From: Terebella lapidaria
Lineage: Eukaryota; Annelida; Polychaeta; Terebellida; Terebellidae
NCBI GenBank assembly: GCA_949152475.1
Contig: OX424568.1
Span: forward strand, 4,563,667 to 4,627,666
Reading direction: 5' to 3'
Length of the DNA stretch: 64,000 nt
Part shown: piece after piece, positions 35,881 to 46,855 of the stretch
How the letters are laid out: every line of letters starts with the position of its first letter
Position numbering within the stretch: the first letter of the stretch is position 1
The notes under the pieces: generated by a model
Seen by the model: only the letters and a program-made list of their open reading frames with translations
Database searches by the model: none
Told to the model about the DNA's origin: nothing
Made by a program: the position numbers and the translations under genes

Positions 35881-36136
35881 AGACATACATCTCTTCGAGG
35901 ACAGTAACGAGGATAGGGCACACACATTTGTTCTCACCATGGAAACTTTAATTCTCGTTTGTTCGCATGTCTCAGTTTTTCGCACTGTGTTTATTTCGTT
36001 ACAAGGGGATGAAGAGTACATAGTAGAATTATGCATATATACCAGTTGAAGTTGAGTTATTATGAACAATATCCAGATATACAAATTGATCACGGTAACT
36101 AACTCAATGATATCATTATGTCACCATTTTGTCGTT

Positions 36137-36142
36137 TTTATT
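36137..36142 (-). promoter_or_regulatory. polyadenylation signal of the trefoil gene
   Basis: AATAAA on the minus strand, about 47 nt behind the stop codon of the gene at 36189-37995. Confidence 0.6.
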
Positions 36143-36188
36143 CTCCTGTGTAGATAACCAGATAACTTCAGCCCAACCAATTGGGGAG

Positions 36189-37995
36189 TTAAATCCCGAT
36201 CCCAGATGATGGCGGATCTGTTGGGTCCACGGCAAATGGTGGGGCCGTCTGGGATGCGGGGGGTGGGCTCGGAGTGGAAGTACTGGTAGTAGAGGTACTA
36301 GTGGTTTCAATGGTAGTTGGAGGACGGGTGGTTGCCATTGTAGTAGTATCCGTTGTAGTAGACACCGTATCTAGAGAAGGACTCTCCTCTTCACAATCCG
36401 GATACACGTCGCCACAGGTTCTGGATTAATGGATAATGGTGGACATCTACATGTATTCATGATTGCATAGTATGCATGGTAAATAATCTGCTATGTAAGT
36501 AGGCTATAAGGTGACTATATCTACAACAACCAAACTTTGCCTCGTAAATTTCCTGACCACCTCCACGCCAACTCTGACCTTGTATTCATTGAAATAAGTG
36601 GTAATTATAGAGTGGTTCCACTCTCACGAATATCCATGGCGAATTCACAGAGGTCTGTATGTAGCCCCATTTCGCCGTAATTTGTTTCCCATCAACATTC
36701 GTGACTATAATACTGATTGTATCTATGTTTACTTACATAGAGATTTGCCCTGTAAAAAGAGAGTGTTACTTGTATGTAGAAATACATGTAGTTATTACAC
36801 GTTGAGTAATCATTTAAATATCATTAATAGAGATTAATTAATGTTTATTATGTTATAACTTCCTCATTCAGGTACTGTGTATCAACTGTGACCAAAAAAT
36901 ATCAAATGTTCCAGTAGTGATTAGCATCATAGAATCACGTCACGGTGCGATTTGAGATTACACAACGTACGCTTCATGTGACAGTGCCTTCCGTCTCCTT
37001 GGTTGTTAGGATCCCAGCAGCAGCCGAACCCCCAGCAAGCTTCCTCGTCCGTGGCCCGGTCTAGCATCACCTCCCCGCTTACTGTACAGGGCACCTCTTT
37101 CTCCCACGTGCCACTGCATTCACCGGCACCTCCATGATAGGGGAAATGGGGTAACTAGCATATGAATAGCTGTGATGTATAATAGTTGTATATGGATAAA
37201 CTCCTCCCGCACTTCATCGTCAATATGTTTATATCGAATACATATGTGTATCTTTCGTCGTCTTCACTAATTCCATTCATGCATTGAATGGCTGTCATTT
37301 CGTAAATCGTACCGGACTATTCAATGTCTGGTCAAATTAAGACTAAATTCGACAATGGCCTAACTACAACCATATCGGTCTATGGTGTTCGATTATCCAG
37401 TGATACCTACCGGGACATTTTTGCAGGCAGCACTGCCTGACGATGGTTTGCAGACCGTCACAGAGTCGGACCTCCTCTAAGGTTCCCATGCCGCATGTCT
37501 GTCCGGGTCGGTACTCGCACCGGCTTCTATGCACCAACTCACAGTCCGACGGCAGCGCATCACACGGTGGATCTGTTCAACAGAAATGTTTCTGTAGTTA
37601 ATCCGAACAAGTTCAAACATGTCACGTAATCCACGATAGAAACTCAGGATTTCGATATTGTGAGAACATTTTCTGCGTAGTCAGGAGTTTATCAACGGAT
37701 AATATTACAAGTTGTTGAACTGTTTTTATATCATAGCCTTATAAAGTAATTGTAATGGTTCGTTTGCCAAAACCCGAGAAATTGATGATAACAGATCCTG
37801 TAAAGTCATCAGCTTAAGAGGTTTACCAGCAAATTGAATACATTCAATTAAAATTATGATGTTTAGTAAGTTGGCAATTCCAAATAAACCCAACATTCTT
37901 TGTTACTTACCGGTTTGGGAGGCTCCAATTAGAATCGTATTAACCATGCAATATACGACCAGAATCATTGGAATATTCCGGTTGCACCGCCCCAT
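36189..37995 (-). CDS. secreted trefoil-domain protein with Thr-rich tail, four exons
   Basis: Exons on the minus strand: 37995-37911, 37572-37411, 37129 to about 36967, and 36420-36189. Exon 1 encodes a signal peptide (MGRCNRNIPMILVVYCMVN...) and ends at a GTAAGT donor. Exon 2 (phase 1-1, 54 codons) has eight cysteines, including CGMGTLEEVRLC and QCCLQKC; it is perhaps a divergent thrombospondin type 1 unit. Exon 3 is a trefoil (P-type) domain: the first two cysteines lie nine residues apart, then ACWGFGCCWDP (C-x4-CC) and a final HCH. Exon 4 carries CGDVYPDCEEE and then a Thr/Ser/Pro-rich, probably O-glycosylated, tail. The exon 3 donor is the weak point: the strong GTACGT donor gives the wrong phase, and a weak GTTGTG donor keeps the frame. 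The product is about 213 aa. Trefoil proteins act in mucus and epithelial surfaces. Confidence 0.62.
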
Positions 37996-39185
37996 TGTAA
38001 ATTTCTCGTGATATTATATTAGTATCAGCAGGAATCATCAAAGAAAGTCTGAAACATTGGTAAATTTCACCTCCGTCGTGGGTTTTGAATAAAACCAGAT
38101 AAGCATTTTCGTTTTAAAATGTAGGCCATATCACTCACGAAACGATAAGCGTATAATTGCGATGTCGATTGTGATTAGGCTTTTATGTCTGGATATTATT
38201 AATGCCAGGTGTGACCGTGACATTATTAAGGTTAGCGTTCATGCTAAAAGAGTATATATGTTTTAAATTACCCCCACGGGGCATTGGCATTGCATTGACT
38301 TTATGTGCTCGGAAATGTTAATTTTTATTGGTACGAAATCAGAATAATTTGTTTGATGTATAATTTGATCAATGAAATTGAAGTCACATATCTAACGTTC
38401 AATGCTCAATTGTTGTGTGATTTTCTGAAAGAAACATACTAACATGTCAATTAATACAATTTTAGTTTCATGGTTACATCGATCTTTGATATCTAACAAT
38501 ATGCATTGTCTGACACCAGAATCATGGAACGAACGCTCACATCTACAATTGAATGGTATGGGATATTCAACTGATATATACCTACTCTAGATAACAGTGT
38601 TTAATGTATATATCGACATATTACTACCGACAACACATCATTGTGATGATGACTGTAAAAAACGTAGAATGAATCGCTTTGGAATAGAAACAAAGCCCGA
38701 CCAAATAATCAAGTTGGGTTGGATCCCCTCGGAGGAATCAAACACGAATAAAATGAGATAGTATTTAAAACAAATAAAAAATATCGCGGTAAGCAAATAA
38801 TAATGATTTAATGCCACTGTAAATTATTTCCATATGCCTCTATCAAAAGTCGCACATTCTCGTATCGTTTAAATGTGTATGGATTCAAATATGTATATTC
38901 TGTCTTTACACACCAACACTACAGGTTCAATCGTATATGTGTGGGACCCAACACCACATAATGGGGAGTGTTCAAGAATACCTACAATCGCCAGCTGTTA
39001 GCACTAGTTTACGGGCTCACGTGACGTCATAACTTTCTTCTGGCGTTATAAATATAAACTTTACCGCCATAATTCACATCGTTGTTCATTACAAAAGATA
39101 TCCGTCATTGATTTGGCGCCAAAACTACCCCCATCACAATGCCGCCCTCTGTTGAATGAGTGTATGAACACGGCCCATTAACCTC
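37996..39185. other. intergenic with a partial R1 repeat
   Basis: R1-like words lie at 38655-38710 (AAAACGTAGAATG, AATAGAAACAAAGCCCGACC). Nothing else was recognised. Confidence 0.45.
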
Positions 39186-39713
39186 TCACACCAATATTGG
39201 ATCTGTCCAGTCACTTTCATTACATATCAGCTTGGCTTTTATGTCCTTCGAAATCCTGACACGTTTCGTTCCAGTGTGAAGTTTCGTGCTCACCACGCTA
39301 CCGCCTTCGAAGATGGATTTCAAGCGATCGACGGTGAAATTTTCCCGCGCTCCTGTCCCTATTCGCGGAGCAGACGATCTCATGCAGAAAAATCCCCCAT
39401 AATCCATCACGGAGGAACTGGGGATATTCCGGGATTTCCCAGGCGATTCATAGTGGCATCGCAGTTGATATACTTTCGGTTTCGATGCCGATGTGGTATA
39501 CACATATGTGTCATCTGATTCAGATAGGGATTCGGTGGACTTGAAGACACTCAATTGTGCTTTATCCCGGGTCGATAATTCCTTCCCCATTGTAGCTCCT
39601 CTACTCCTTGTCACTATGATATCAGACGTTGGTGGTCCATTTTGCTTCGGTACACGCTCTGGTCGGGGTGTTTTCCTGTCTGATGTGGTGTGCTTTGGAC
39701 TTCCCGATGCCAT
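39186..39713 (-). CDS. uncharacterised single-exon protein, 175 aa
   Basis: An unbroken frame with a good start context (AACCATGG). The product is basic and hydrophilic, without signal peptide or membrane segment. The N-terminal third is Ser/Thr/Lys/Arg-rich and looks disordered (SPKHTTSDRKTPRPERVPK). Short recognisable stretches toward the end are DRLKSIFEGGSVVSTKL and RVRISKDIKAKLICNESDW. No family was recognised. The stop is followed by non-coding DNA without a nearby AATAAA. It could be a small host gene, one exon of a larger gene, or part of an unknown element; the length of the open frame in AT-rich DNA is the main support. Confidence 0.45.
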   Translation of the reverse strand: MASGSPKHTTSDRKTPRPERVPKQNGPPTSDIIVTRSRGATMGKELSTRDKAQLSVFKSTESLSESDDTYVYTTSASKPKVYQLRCHYESPGKSRNIPSSSVMDYGGFFCMRSSAPRIGTGARENFTVDRLKSIFEGGSVVSTKLHTGTKRVRISKDIKAKLICNESDWTDPILV

Positions 39714-40681
39714 GGTTAATGTCTACAGTCGATGTACATTGCCAAAAAGCAACATGTCCAATATTGTCAAGCCAATCACACAGCCTTTAGACTGGTCAGA
39801 GTTACATACTAAACCGTATTCACTTGTTCATTTAGAAACTTCTCTCAATATTCACCAATGAGTAATATTTTCACACAGGTTCACTTTTTAGACTCGATAA
39901 TTACGATGCCGTCGTTATTTGGTGACATAAGTTCTCACACTTTTGCAGTAGGCAAATTAAGGCCAGTGAAAATGCAACTGCAACAATAAAATACATGACG
40001 AAAAGTGTGAGGGTCTAATCCAAAAATAACCCGTCAAATTCGATACTGTCAATCCATGTCACAAGCGATACAACGTTGTATCGCGGTTGTATTAATTACA
40101 CAAAATACCATGTGTCCTAGTGTGTTATAGTCTTGTATCACGTGATGTCCAGCAGTATACCTGGTCCCCTCGTTAAACACCAGATGTCGCTCGCGTTCAC
40201 TAGGTGTGAAACTGTCGCATACAGAGGAATGTGGTGTAATTATGTCCAGGGACCGTGTGTTGGGAGACAAGTCTGCAACTTGTCGTGAACAGCAAACTGT
40301 GCAAAAAATGTCTGTCATTTCTTGTATATGGGCATGTGACATACCAAAAACTGCATAAAACGTGTCGTTCTGTCAGTATGCAATGTCGCGTCATTTTTCA
40401 CAGTATCATGCTCATAGGTAACTATTTGTCTCCTAACATTGTGTAGAAAAACGTGTAAATACTCAGCATCCAATACCAGTGCTTTTAAAACCTACAAGGT
40501 GTCATTTACATATGATTTAAAGATGATAAGCTTAAGACTTATCACGTTTCAATACGCAATATGATACACACTATGGTTGATGCATAATTGATACACCCAA
40601 CATACATTTATTGCATATTTCATGGTGTAGCATATTATTTGACTATCTATACACATACACCTTTTATTTGCTTTGTAAATA
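39714..40681. other. intergenic, nothing recognised
   Basis: No supported gene or repeat. Confidence 0.4.
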
Positions 40682-41636
40682 GATGAGTTAATTAATTACT
40701 TCCATTGTCCAAGTGTCCAAATAGATAACGACTTCCCTGGTGTTCATGCGTTAATGTACGCTGATGATATTTGTATTGTCAACGATACAGTTGGAGGGTT
40801 GCAAATGCAATTGAATATATTATGTACATTCTGCACCAACCATGGTTTGAAAGTAAATCTGTCAGTAACAAAAGTGATTGTATTTAGAAACGGTGGACCT
40901 TTAAGACGGAACGAACGTTTTTGGTTTAATAACAGTGAAATTGAATGTGTAAGCTATTATAAGTACCGTACTTAGGTATTGTGTTTTCGTCCAGACTTAT
41001 GTGGTCATCTGCTATAAATAACTTAGCGTCTCAAGATGATAAAGCTGTCTTTATGTTAAAGCGGCTTTTGAGAAAATGTGGAAACTTACCTATACAATTG
41101 TCTTTAAATTTATTTGATAGAAGCGTGGTGCCAATATTAATGTATGGGGCAGAAGTGTGGGGAACACAAGTGCGTAAATCTATTGAAGTAGTTCGAAGTA
41201 AATTTTGTAAATATTTTTTGTCAGTGTCATATAATACTTCGAATACAGCAGTTTTGGGTGAATTGGGTAGATTACCTTTGTATGTTTTATATAGTGTTAA
41301 ATGTATCAAATTTTGGCTTAAGACTGTTCAAGACGATAATACACGTATACGAAATTCTCTATATAAAATGTTGAAATTATTTGATGATAATCATAATTGG
41401 GTATCGGAGGTGAAACACATCTTATGTACGCATAGATTTGGCGATATTTGGCTCCAGCAAGGCGTGGGTAATCTAGATGTATTTTTGTATATCTTTAAAC
41501 AACGAGTAGTCGACATTAGTAAACAGGAGTGGCATGACGATATATCGTGTAATTTGAAGTTGTACAAGTATAAAACATACAAAAGTGTACTTGAGTTAGA
41601 AATTTATTTGAATATTGATATTTTATGGAAAGGCCA

Positions 41637-42065
41637 AAAAAAAAGTATTATGGTTCTGGTTATGCGTGCGCGTCAGTTTTAACCCTGCGCATCACTCGTT
41701 TTTTTTTAAAACCAGAAAAAAAAATCGCGCGCATCACATCTTGAGAGGTGAATTTCTTTTTTTTTTTTAGTAAATTGACACCCGTACACCGATTTTCGGG
41801 AGATAATGATCAAGTAAAATGGTCCCGAGTGTCTTTGACATTGCAAAACATGGTGTATGGCTGGCAAAACAGGGCAAATTCAACCGGGTCGCTTATCAAC
41901 AGTCAATTTTAGGGGGAAATGGTTGGTCAAATGGGCCATATTTGACCGGATAAGTCATCGGCCGCCAATTTTAGCAAAAAAAAAGAAAATTTAAAAAAAA
42001 AGAAAATCGCGTCGTCGCATCACTTTTCAGGGACCCCAATATTCAGAACCATAACACTTTTTTTT
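41637..42065. mobile_element. MITE inserted in the LINE
   Basis: Terminal inverted repeats: AAAAAAAAGTATTATGGTTC at the left and, reversed, AAAAAAAAGTGTTATGGTTC at the right. A GGCCA duplication lies at 41632-41636 and 42066-42070. The centre is non-coding and contains inexact internal repeats (CAACCGGGTCGCTTATCAAC and GACCGGATAAGTCATCGGCC). LINE coding sequence lies on both sides. Confidence 0.75.
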
Positions 42066-42257
42066 GGCCAAACACAGGGTAGCCATGTCTCGGTTCAGAT
42101 GTGTGAATAATAGATTATCTGTGGAAAGTTTTCGACACTCGAATGTGAACAGAAATAGACGATTGTGTATGTTCTGTCAATCAAATAACTCTGACATGTT
42201 AGAGGACGAAAATCCTTTTTAGGTTACCGGACCTTTGGTCCGTAACCTATTGGCATG

Positions 42258-42310
42258 GCGATGCGTCCGGCGTCGTCGTCGTCCGTCGTCGTCGTCGTCG
42301 TCGTCCGTCA
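42258..42310. repeat. CGTCGTC microsatellite in the element leader
   Basis: GTCGTCGTCGTCCGTCGTCG-type run. A similar run lies at 53825-53888 in the other copy. Confidence 0.85.
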
Positions 42311-43009
42311 ACAATTTTATCTTTAAAGTTTACGATCGAATTTTTCTGAAATTTTGCACAAAAATGCCTAAAAATATTTCGAGAGGGAGGTATTTTTTAG
42401 TTTTTTGATTTTCGCATTTTTTTCAAAATGGCGGCCGTTTTCGACGAAAAATGCCTGATTTTGGACTTTGGCGGCCATTTTCTCAAAATCTGTTCAGTAA
42501 CTTTTTTCTTTATTGATGCATAACACTCCTCATATGTACCCCTGTGACATGTATAAATTTCGTTGCGCTTGAATCGCTCGAAGTGGGCCATTTTGGGCCC
42601 GAACTCGGCCCAAATGGGACTTTCCCATGTTAAATTCTCCTATGCTTTATAATGGGACACATTAAAGCCTAATATCTCACTTAATATTGAGATTAGAGAC
42701 TAGGAATCAATTGTGGACATATAGGAAATGATATATGCTGAATATTGTCATGACCTTGAATTTGACCTCTGACCTTGGTTTCAAGGTCAGAGCGGCCGTT
42801 TTCGTCGAAAAATGGCCAATTTTGGTCTTCGACGGTCGTTTTCTCAAAATCTGTTCAGTAACTTTTTTTTCTTATTGATGAAAAACACTTCTCATATGTA
42901 CCCCTGTGACATGTATAAATTTCGTTGCGCTTGAATCGCTTGAAGTGGGCCATTTTGGGCCCAAACTCGGCCCAAATGTGACTTTCCCATGTTAAATTTT
43001 CCTATGCTT

Positions 43010-44640
43010 TATAATGGCACACATTAAGCCTAATATCTCACTTAATATTGAAGTTAGAGACCAGGAATGAATTGTGGACATATAGGAAATGATATATGCT
43101 GAATATTCTCATGACCTTGAATTTGACTTCTGACCTCATTTTCAAGGTCACAGGACAAAATGGCTAATATCTCGCTTATTATCGACTTTACAGCTTAGGA
43201 ATCAATTGTGAACATATAGGAAATGATATATGCTGAATATTCTTGTGGCCTTGAATTTGAGCTTTGACCTCATTTTCAAGGTCACAGGACAAAATGGCCA
43301 ATATCTTGCTTATTAGCGACTTTACAGCTTAGGAATCGATTGTGAACATATAGGAAATGATATATGCTGAAAATTCTCGTGACCTTGAATTTGACCTTTG
43401 ACGTCATTTTCAAGGTCACAAGACAAAACGGCCAATATCTTGCTTATTAGCGACTTTACAGCTTAGGAATCAATTGTGAACATATAGGAAATGATAAATG
43501 CTGAAAATTCTCATGACCTTGAATTTGACCTTTGACCTCATTTTCAAGGTCACATGACAAAATGGCTAATATCTCGCTTATTATCGACTTTACAGCTTAG
43601 GAATCAATTGTGAACATATAGGAAATGATATATGCTGAATATTCTCATGACCTTGAATTTGATCTTTGACCTCATTTCCAAGGTCACAGGACAAAATTGC
43701 TAATATCTCGCTTATTATCGACTTTACAGCTTAGGAATCAATTGTGAACATATAGGAAATGATATATGCTGAATATTCTCATGACCTTGAATTTGACCTT
43801 TGACCTCATTTCCAAGGTCACAGGACAAAATGGCCAATATCTTGCTTATTAGCGCCTTTACAGCTTAGAAATCAATTGTGAACATATAGGAAATGATATA
43901 TACTGAATATTCTAGTGATTTTGAATTTGACTTTTGACCTCATTTTCAAGGTCAACAGGACAAAATGGCTAATATCTCGCTTATTAGCGACTTTACAGCT
44001 TAGGAATCAATTGTGAACATATAGGAAATGATATATGCTGAAAATGCTCATGACCTTGAATTTGACCTTTGGCCTATTTTCAAGGTCACAGGACAAAATG
44101 GCCAATATCTTGCTTATTAGCGACTTTACAGCTTAGGAATCAATTGTGAACATATAGGAAATGATATATGCTGAAAATGCTCGTGACCTTGAATTTGACC
44201 TTTGACCTATTTTCAAGGCCACAGGACAAAATGGCCAATATCTTGCTTATTAGCGACTTTACAGCTTAGGAATTAATTGTGAACATATAGGAAATGATAT
44301 ATGCTGAAAATTCTCATGACCTTGAATTTGACCTTTGACCTCATTTTCAAGGTCAACAGGACAAAATGGCTAATATCTTGCTTATTATCGACTTTAGAGA
44401 TTAGGAATCAATTGTGAACATATAGGAAATGATATATTCTGAATATTTTAATGATATTGAATTTGACCTTTGACCTAAATTTCAAGGTCAGTCATTTTAT
44501 TTTCAAAGTCAGATTACAAAATGGCTTATATCTCGCTTATTATCAAATTTACAGCTTAGGGGTCCATAGTGAACATATAGGAAATGATGTATGCTGAATA
44601 GTTTGGTGATCTAGAATTTAACCTTTGATCCCATTTTCAA
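43010..44640 (+). repeat. 134-bp tandem array inside the Helentron-like element
   Basis: CAAGGTCACAGGACAAAATG recurs at 43143, 43277, 43411, 43545, 43679, 43813, 43947, 44081, 44214, 44348 and 44483. The step is 134 bp (133-135). Units also share GCTTATTATCGACTTTACAG and GAACATATAGGAAATGATAT. The outermost units are more diverged. Confidence 0.93.
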
Positions 44641-45007
44641 GGTTAGAGATATGGCGATTTCAGTGGTCACCTTGAATTTGACTTTCAACTTTCTCGGCTT
44701 AACTCTGTATATTTCTCCGGTAACCTTACTAGCCCATTGGGCTAATTTTTATTAATATGCCCCTTGTACAAAGAATTGAGGACTAAATATCTGCAAAAAT
44801 ATATAGTAAACAATGTGAACCTGCGTGAAATGTTATGTAATTATAAAGGACCTTGCGGTGTATGTATTTCATGCTTTTAAATTGCATTACAAATTTAATT
44901 CATTGTCTTGTAATACATGTATATAATGCACTTGTCACTTGAACTGTGTAACGTGATGCACTTGGGCTAATTGGCCTTTTGTGAATAAAAGCTATCGAGT
45001 ATTACAG

Positions 45008-45493
45008 ATTGTTTCCCTGTGTCATCCGTTAACCAAATAAAGAAGAAAATTTGTTCGCCCAAGCACAATGAAAACAAGTCACTGGCCGGAAAATTGTTAT
45101 ATTGCCTTTCATTCACCGGGATAATTTGATACCTAGGTGATACAATATGCGCTCGTGTTGTTTGTGGTTCTGAGTGAAGGACTTCGTCAAAAGAGCCGGT
45201 TTCCGCATCTGGGCTAGAGAATCGTCTCATGAACAATCGGCGTGATATATGCACGTTGTCATACTGACTGTCGATCCATCACTACACACAAAGGGAGTGT
45301 CAAACATATTGCAGAATTGTATGGCGAATTAAGTAATTACGTCAACGACCATGATAATATGACAAATAATATAATATGACAAACGATCATACTTTGTGCG
45401 TGATCATCACATGCACATTGAATAATCGAACACAACAGACAGTAGTTTGCAATTTTATATCATCAGAATATTGGCCTGTAAGCTAAACGCTCA
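45008..45493. other. intergenic, nothing firm
   Basis: A 95-codon minus-strand frame (44967-45254) was noted but lacks splice or domain support. Confidence 0.35.
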
Positions 45494-46378
45494 TTAAAGT
45501 ACTAGTAACATGCAAATATGACGTGGGCTCATATGAAAGATCTCATTGATCTGAGCAAAATGGTTTTTACGACATGTCAATATCACTATCCGTTCAAAAG
45601 TTACAGCCATTTGAAACTGCAATTCCGCCACTACATTACAGAAAAGTTTTAGCAACTCATTATTATGCAAATAAGATGTTAATGAGAATTCGCGACGTCA
45701 TCCTAATTTTAATTAGGATATTTTGAGCCATGAAATAATGATTCTTATTGAAGGTTTTGACGATCTGACTAGTGCATTTTGTTGTGTACCACAAATAGTC
45801 AATATCCACACAAGCTGTACTGTTGCTATGGTTACCAGTCCTTCCTTAGAGCCGTAGTTACACATGGTTGCCATGGCTGGTAACCGCCAAGTCAAGCTAT
45901 CTGCAGACTTTCTGTTGATTATTTATGAATAAAACTAATATAGTGCAAGAGTCGGCACCGTTTTTATTTGTGCATACTCTATTCTAATAGGGTTTCTGGC
46001 CCTAGCGATCATGGTTGCTATGGGCCATACCAGGTCTCTTGTTGCCTTGACAACAACATAGAAAGTGAAAACACTGATTATTCATAGTGAACACTATATG
46101 GGACAAGTTTTCATGGATAATCATAACATCAAATGAATAAGTAATACATATTAAAGTACCTAATTAACATAGCTTCCCCCGATGACGTCATGAATATCTC
46201 ATTTGCTTACTATTTAGCTGAATGATTTTGAAAAAGCAAATTTGCCAATTTCAGTCTTCAAAGTTCTGTAACTTTTGAACGGATCGTGATATTAACATGC
46301 CGTAAAGACCATTTTGCTCAGATCAATGATATTTTTCATATAAGTTCACGTCATATTTGCACTTTACTAGTACTTTAA
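45494..46378. mobile_element. TTAA-flanked element with long inverted arms
   Basis: TTAA duplications lie at 45494-45497 and 46375-46378. The ends read AGTACTAGTAACATGCAAAT and, reversed, AGTACTAGTAAAGTGCAAAT. The match continues for about 130 bp (GACGTG, TCATATGAAA, GATCTGAGCAAAATGG, CCGTTCAAAAGTTACAG) and returns further in as GCAAATAAGATGTTAATGAG against GCAAATGAGATATTCATGAC. The centre is non-coding. It differs in sequence from the TTAA MITE at 26973. Confidence 0.75.
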
Positions 46379-46533
46379 AACTTACACTCATTGCGTCTCA
46401 CCTCATCCTCATTTAGTGTAAGATCGGCTTCAGCGAGTGGAAGGTCGACCTCACCCTCCAAGCATTCAAACGTCACTCACACTTGATTGAGTGTGCGATT
46501 TTGAGTAAAACTTGAGGAGAGGGTACACCTACC

Positions 46534-46850
46534 TTGAGCCTTCCTCACTTTGATAGTTTGTGTACAATCATAGTCGAAAGGCGATCAGAGAATTGTAAAT
46601 ATGCATATTTTGGAATGTATAATGGTAGTCACACGAAAAAAGAGTTTAATTTTGACATCGATTACGTCAGCGACGAGCAATTCCGGATACGGTACAATAT
46701 AACAAAGGACACATTTCAGGGGCTATTGATGCTAGTATTTCCAGCACATAATTAGAGTAGATATCCAATCCATACAGACATACATGTAAAATTATTGTTA
46801 GCGCTACGTTTCTATGCTACAGGTAACCTTCAACTTGAAAATATGCAATG
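46534..46850 (+). pseudogene. PIF/Harbinger transposase remnant
   Basis: The frame encodes FDIDYVSDEQFRIRYNITKD then TFQGLLMLV and, past an in-frame TAG at about 46753, IHTDIHVKLLLALRFYATGN then LQ. The pair of segments (F-R-x(3)-T-x(2)-F and LLLALRFYATG) is characteristic of the N-terminal part of Harbinger DDE transposases. The catalytic part is missing. Confidence 0.65.
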
Positions 46851-46855
46851 ATCTA

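Larger units (their letters stand above)
42221..44745 (+). mobile_element. Helentron-like non-autonomous element (HINE/DINE type)
   Basis: The 2.5-kb element sits inside LINE coding sequence between runs of T. The start AGGTTACCGGACCTTTGGTC then CGTAACC folds into a hairpin. Near the 3' end the reverse complement CCGGTAACCT recurs, followed by a terminal stem TTAGCCCAATGGGCTA-like (TAGCCCATTGGGCTA) and CTAA. Between lie a CGTCGTCGTCC run, two copies of a roughly 360-bp block (42430 and 42790) and a 134-bp tandem array. Sub-terminal inverted repeats, central tandem repeats, a 3' stem-loop and insertion in a T run are the marks of Helentron-associated elements. It encodes no protein. Related 5' parts lie at 29231 and 53727. 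Confidence 0.7.
40682..45007 (+). mobile_element. 5'-truncated LINE, interrupted by two younger insertions
   Basis: Plus-strand coding starts inside the reverse transcriptase (DELINYF, then VHALMYADDICIVNDTVG) and continues through LNLFDRSVVPILMYGAEVWG. It breaks off near ILWKGQ at 41630, resumes at about 42066 (KHRVAMSRFRCVNNRLSVES, CMFCQSNNSDMLEDENPF), breaks again at 42220, and resumes at about 44750 (CPLYKELRTKYLQKYIVNNV, ending GPCGVCISCF stop). A 3' UTR ends near GAATAAAAGC at 44985. The two gaps are the MITE at 41637-42065 and the Helentron-like element at 42221-44745. The frame shifts at least once besides the insertions. Confidence 0.85.

Noticed and set aside
44967-45254. 95-codon minus-strand frame considered as an exon
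   Set aside because: It overlaps the LINE 3' end and has no splice partners or domain.
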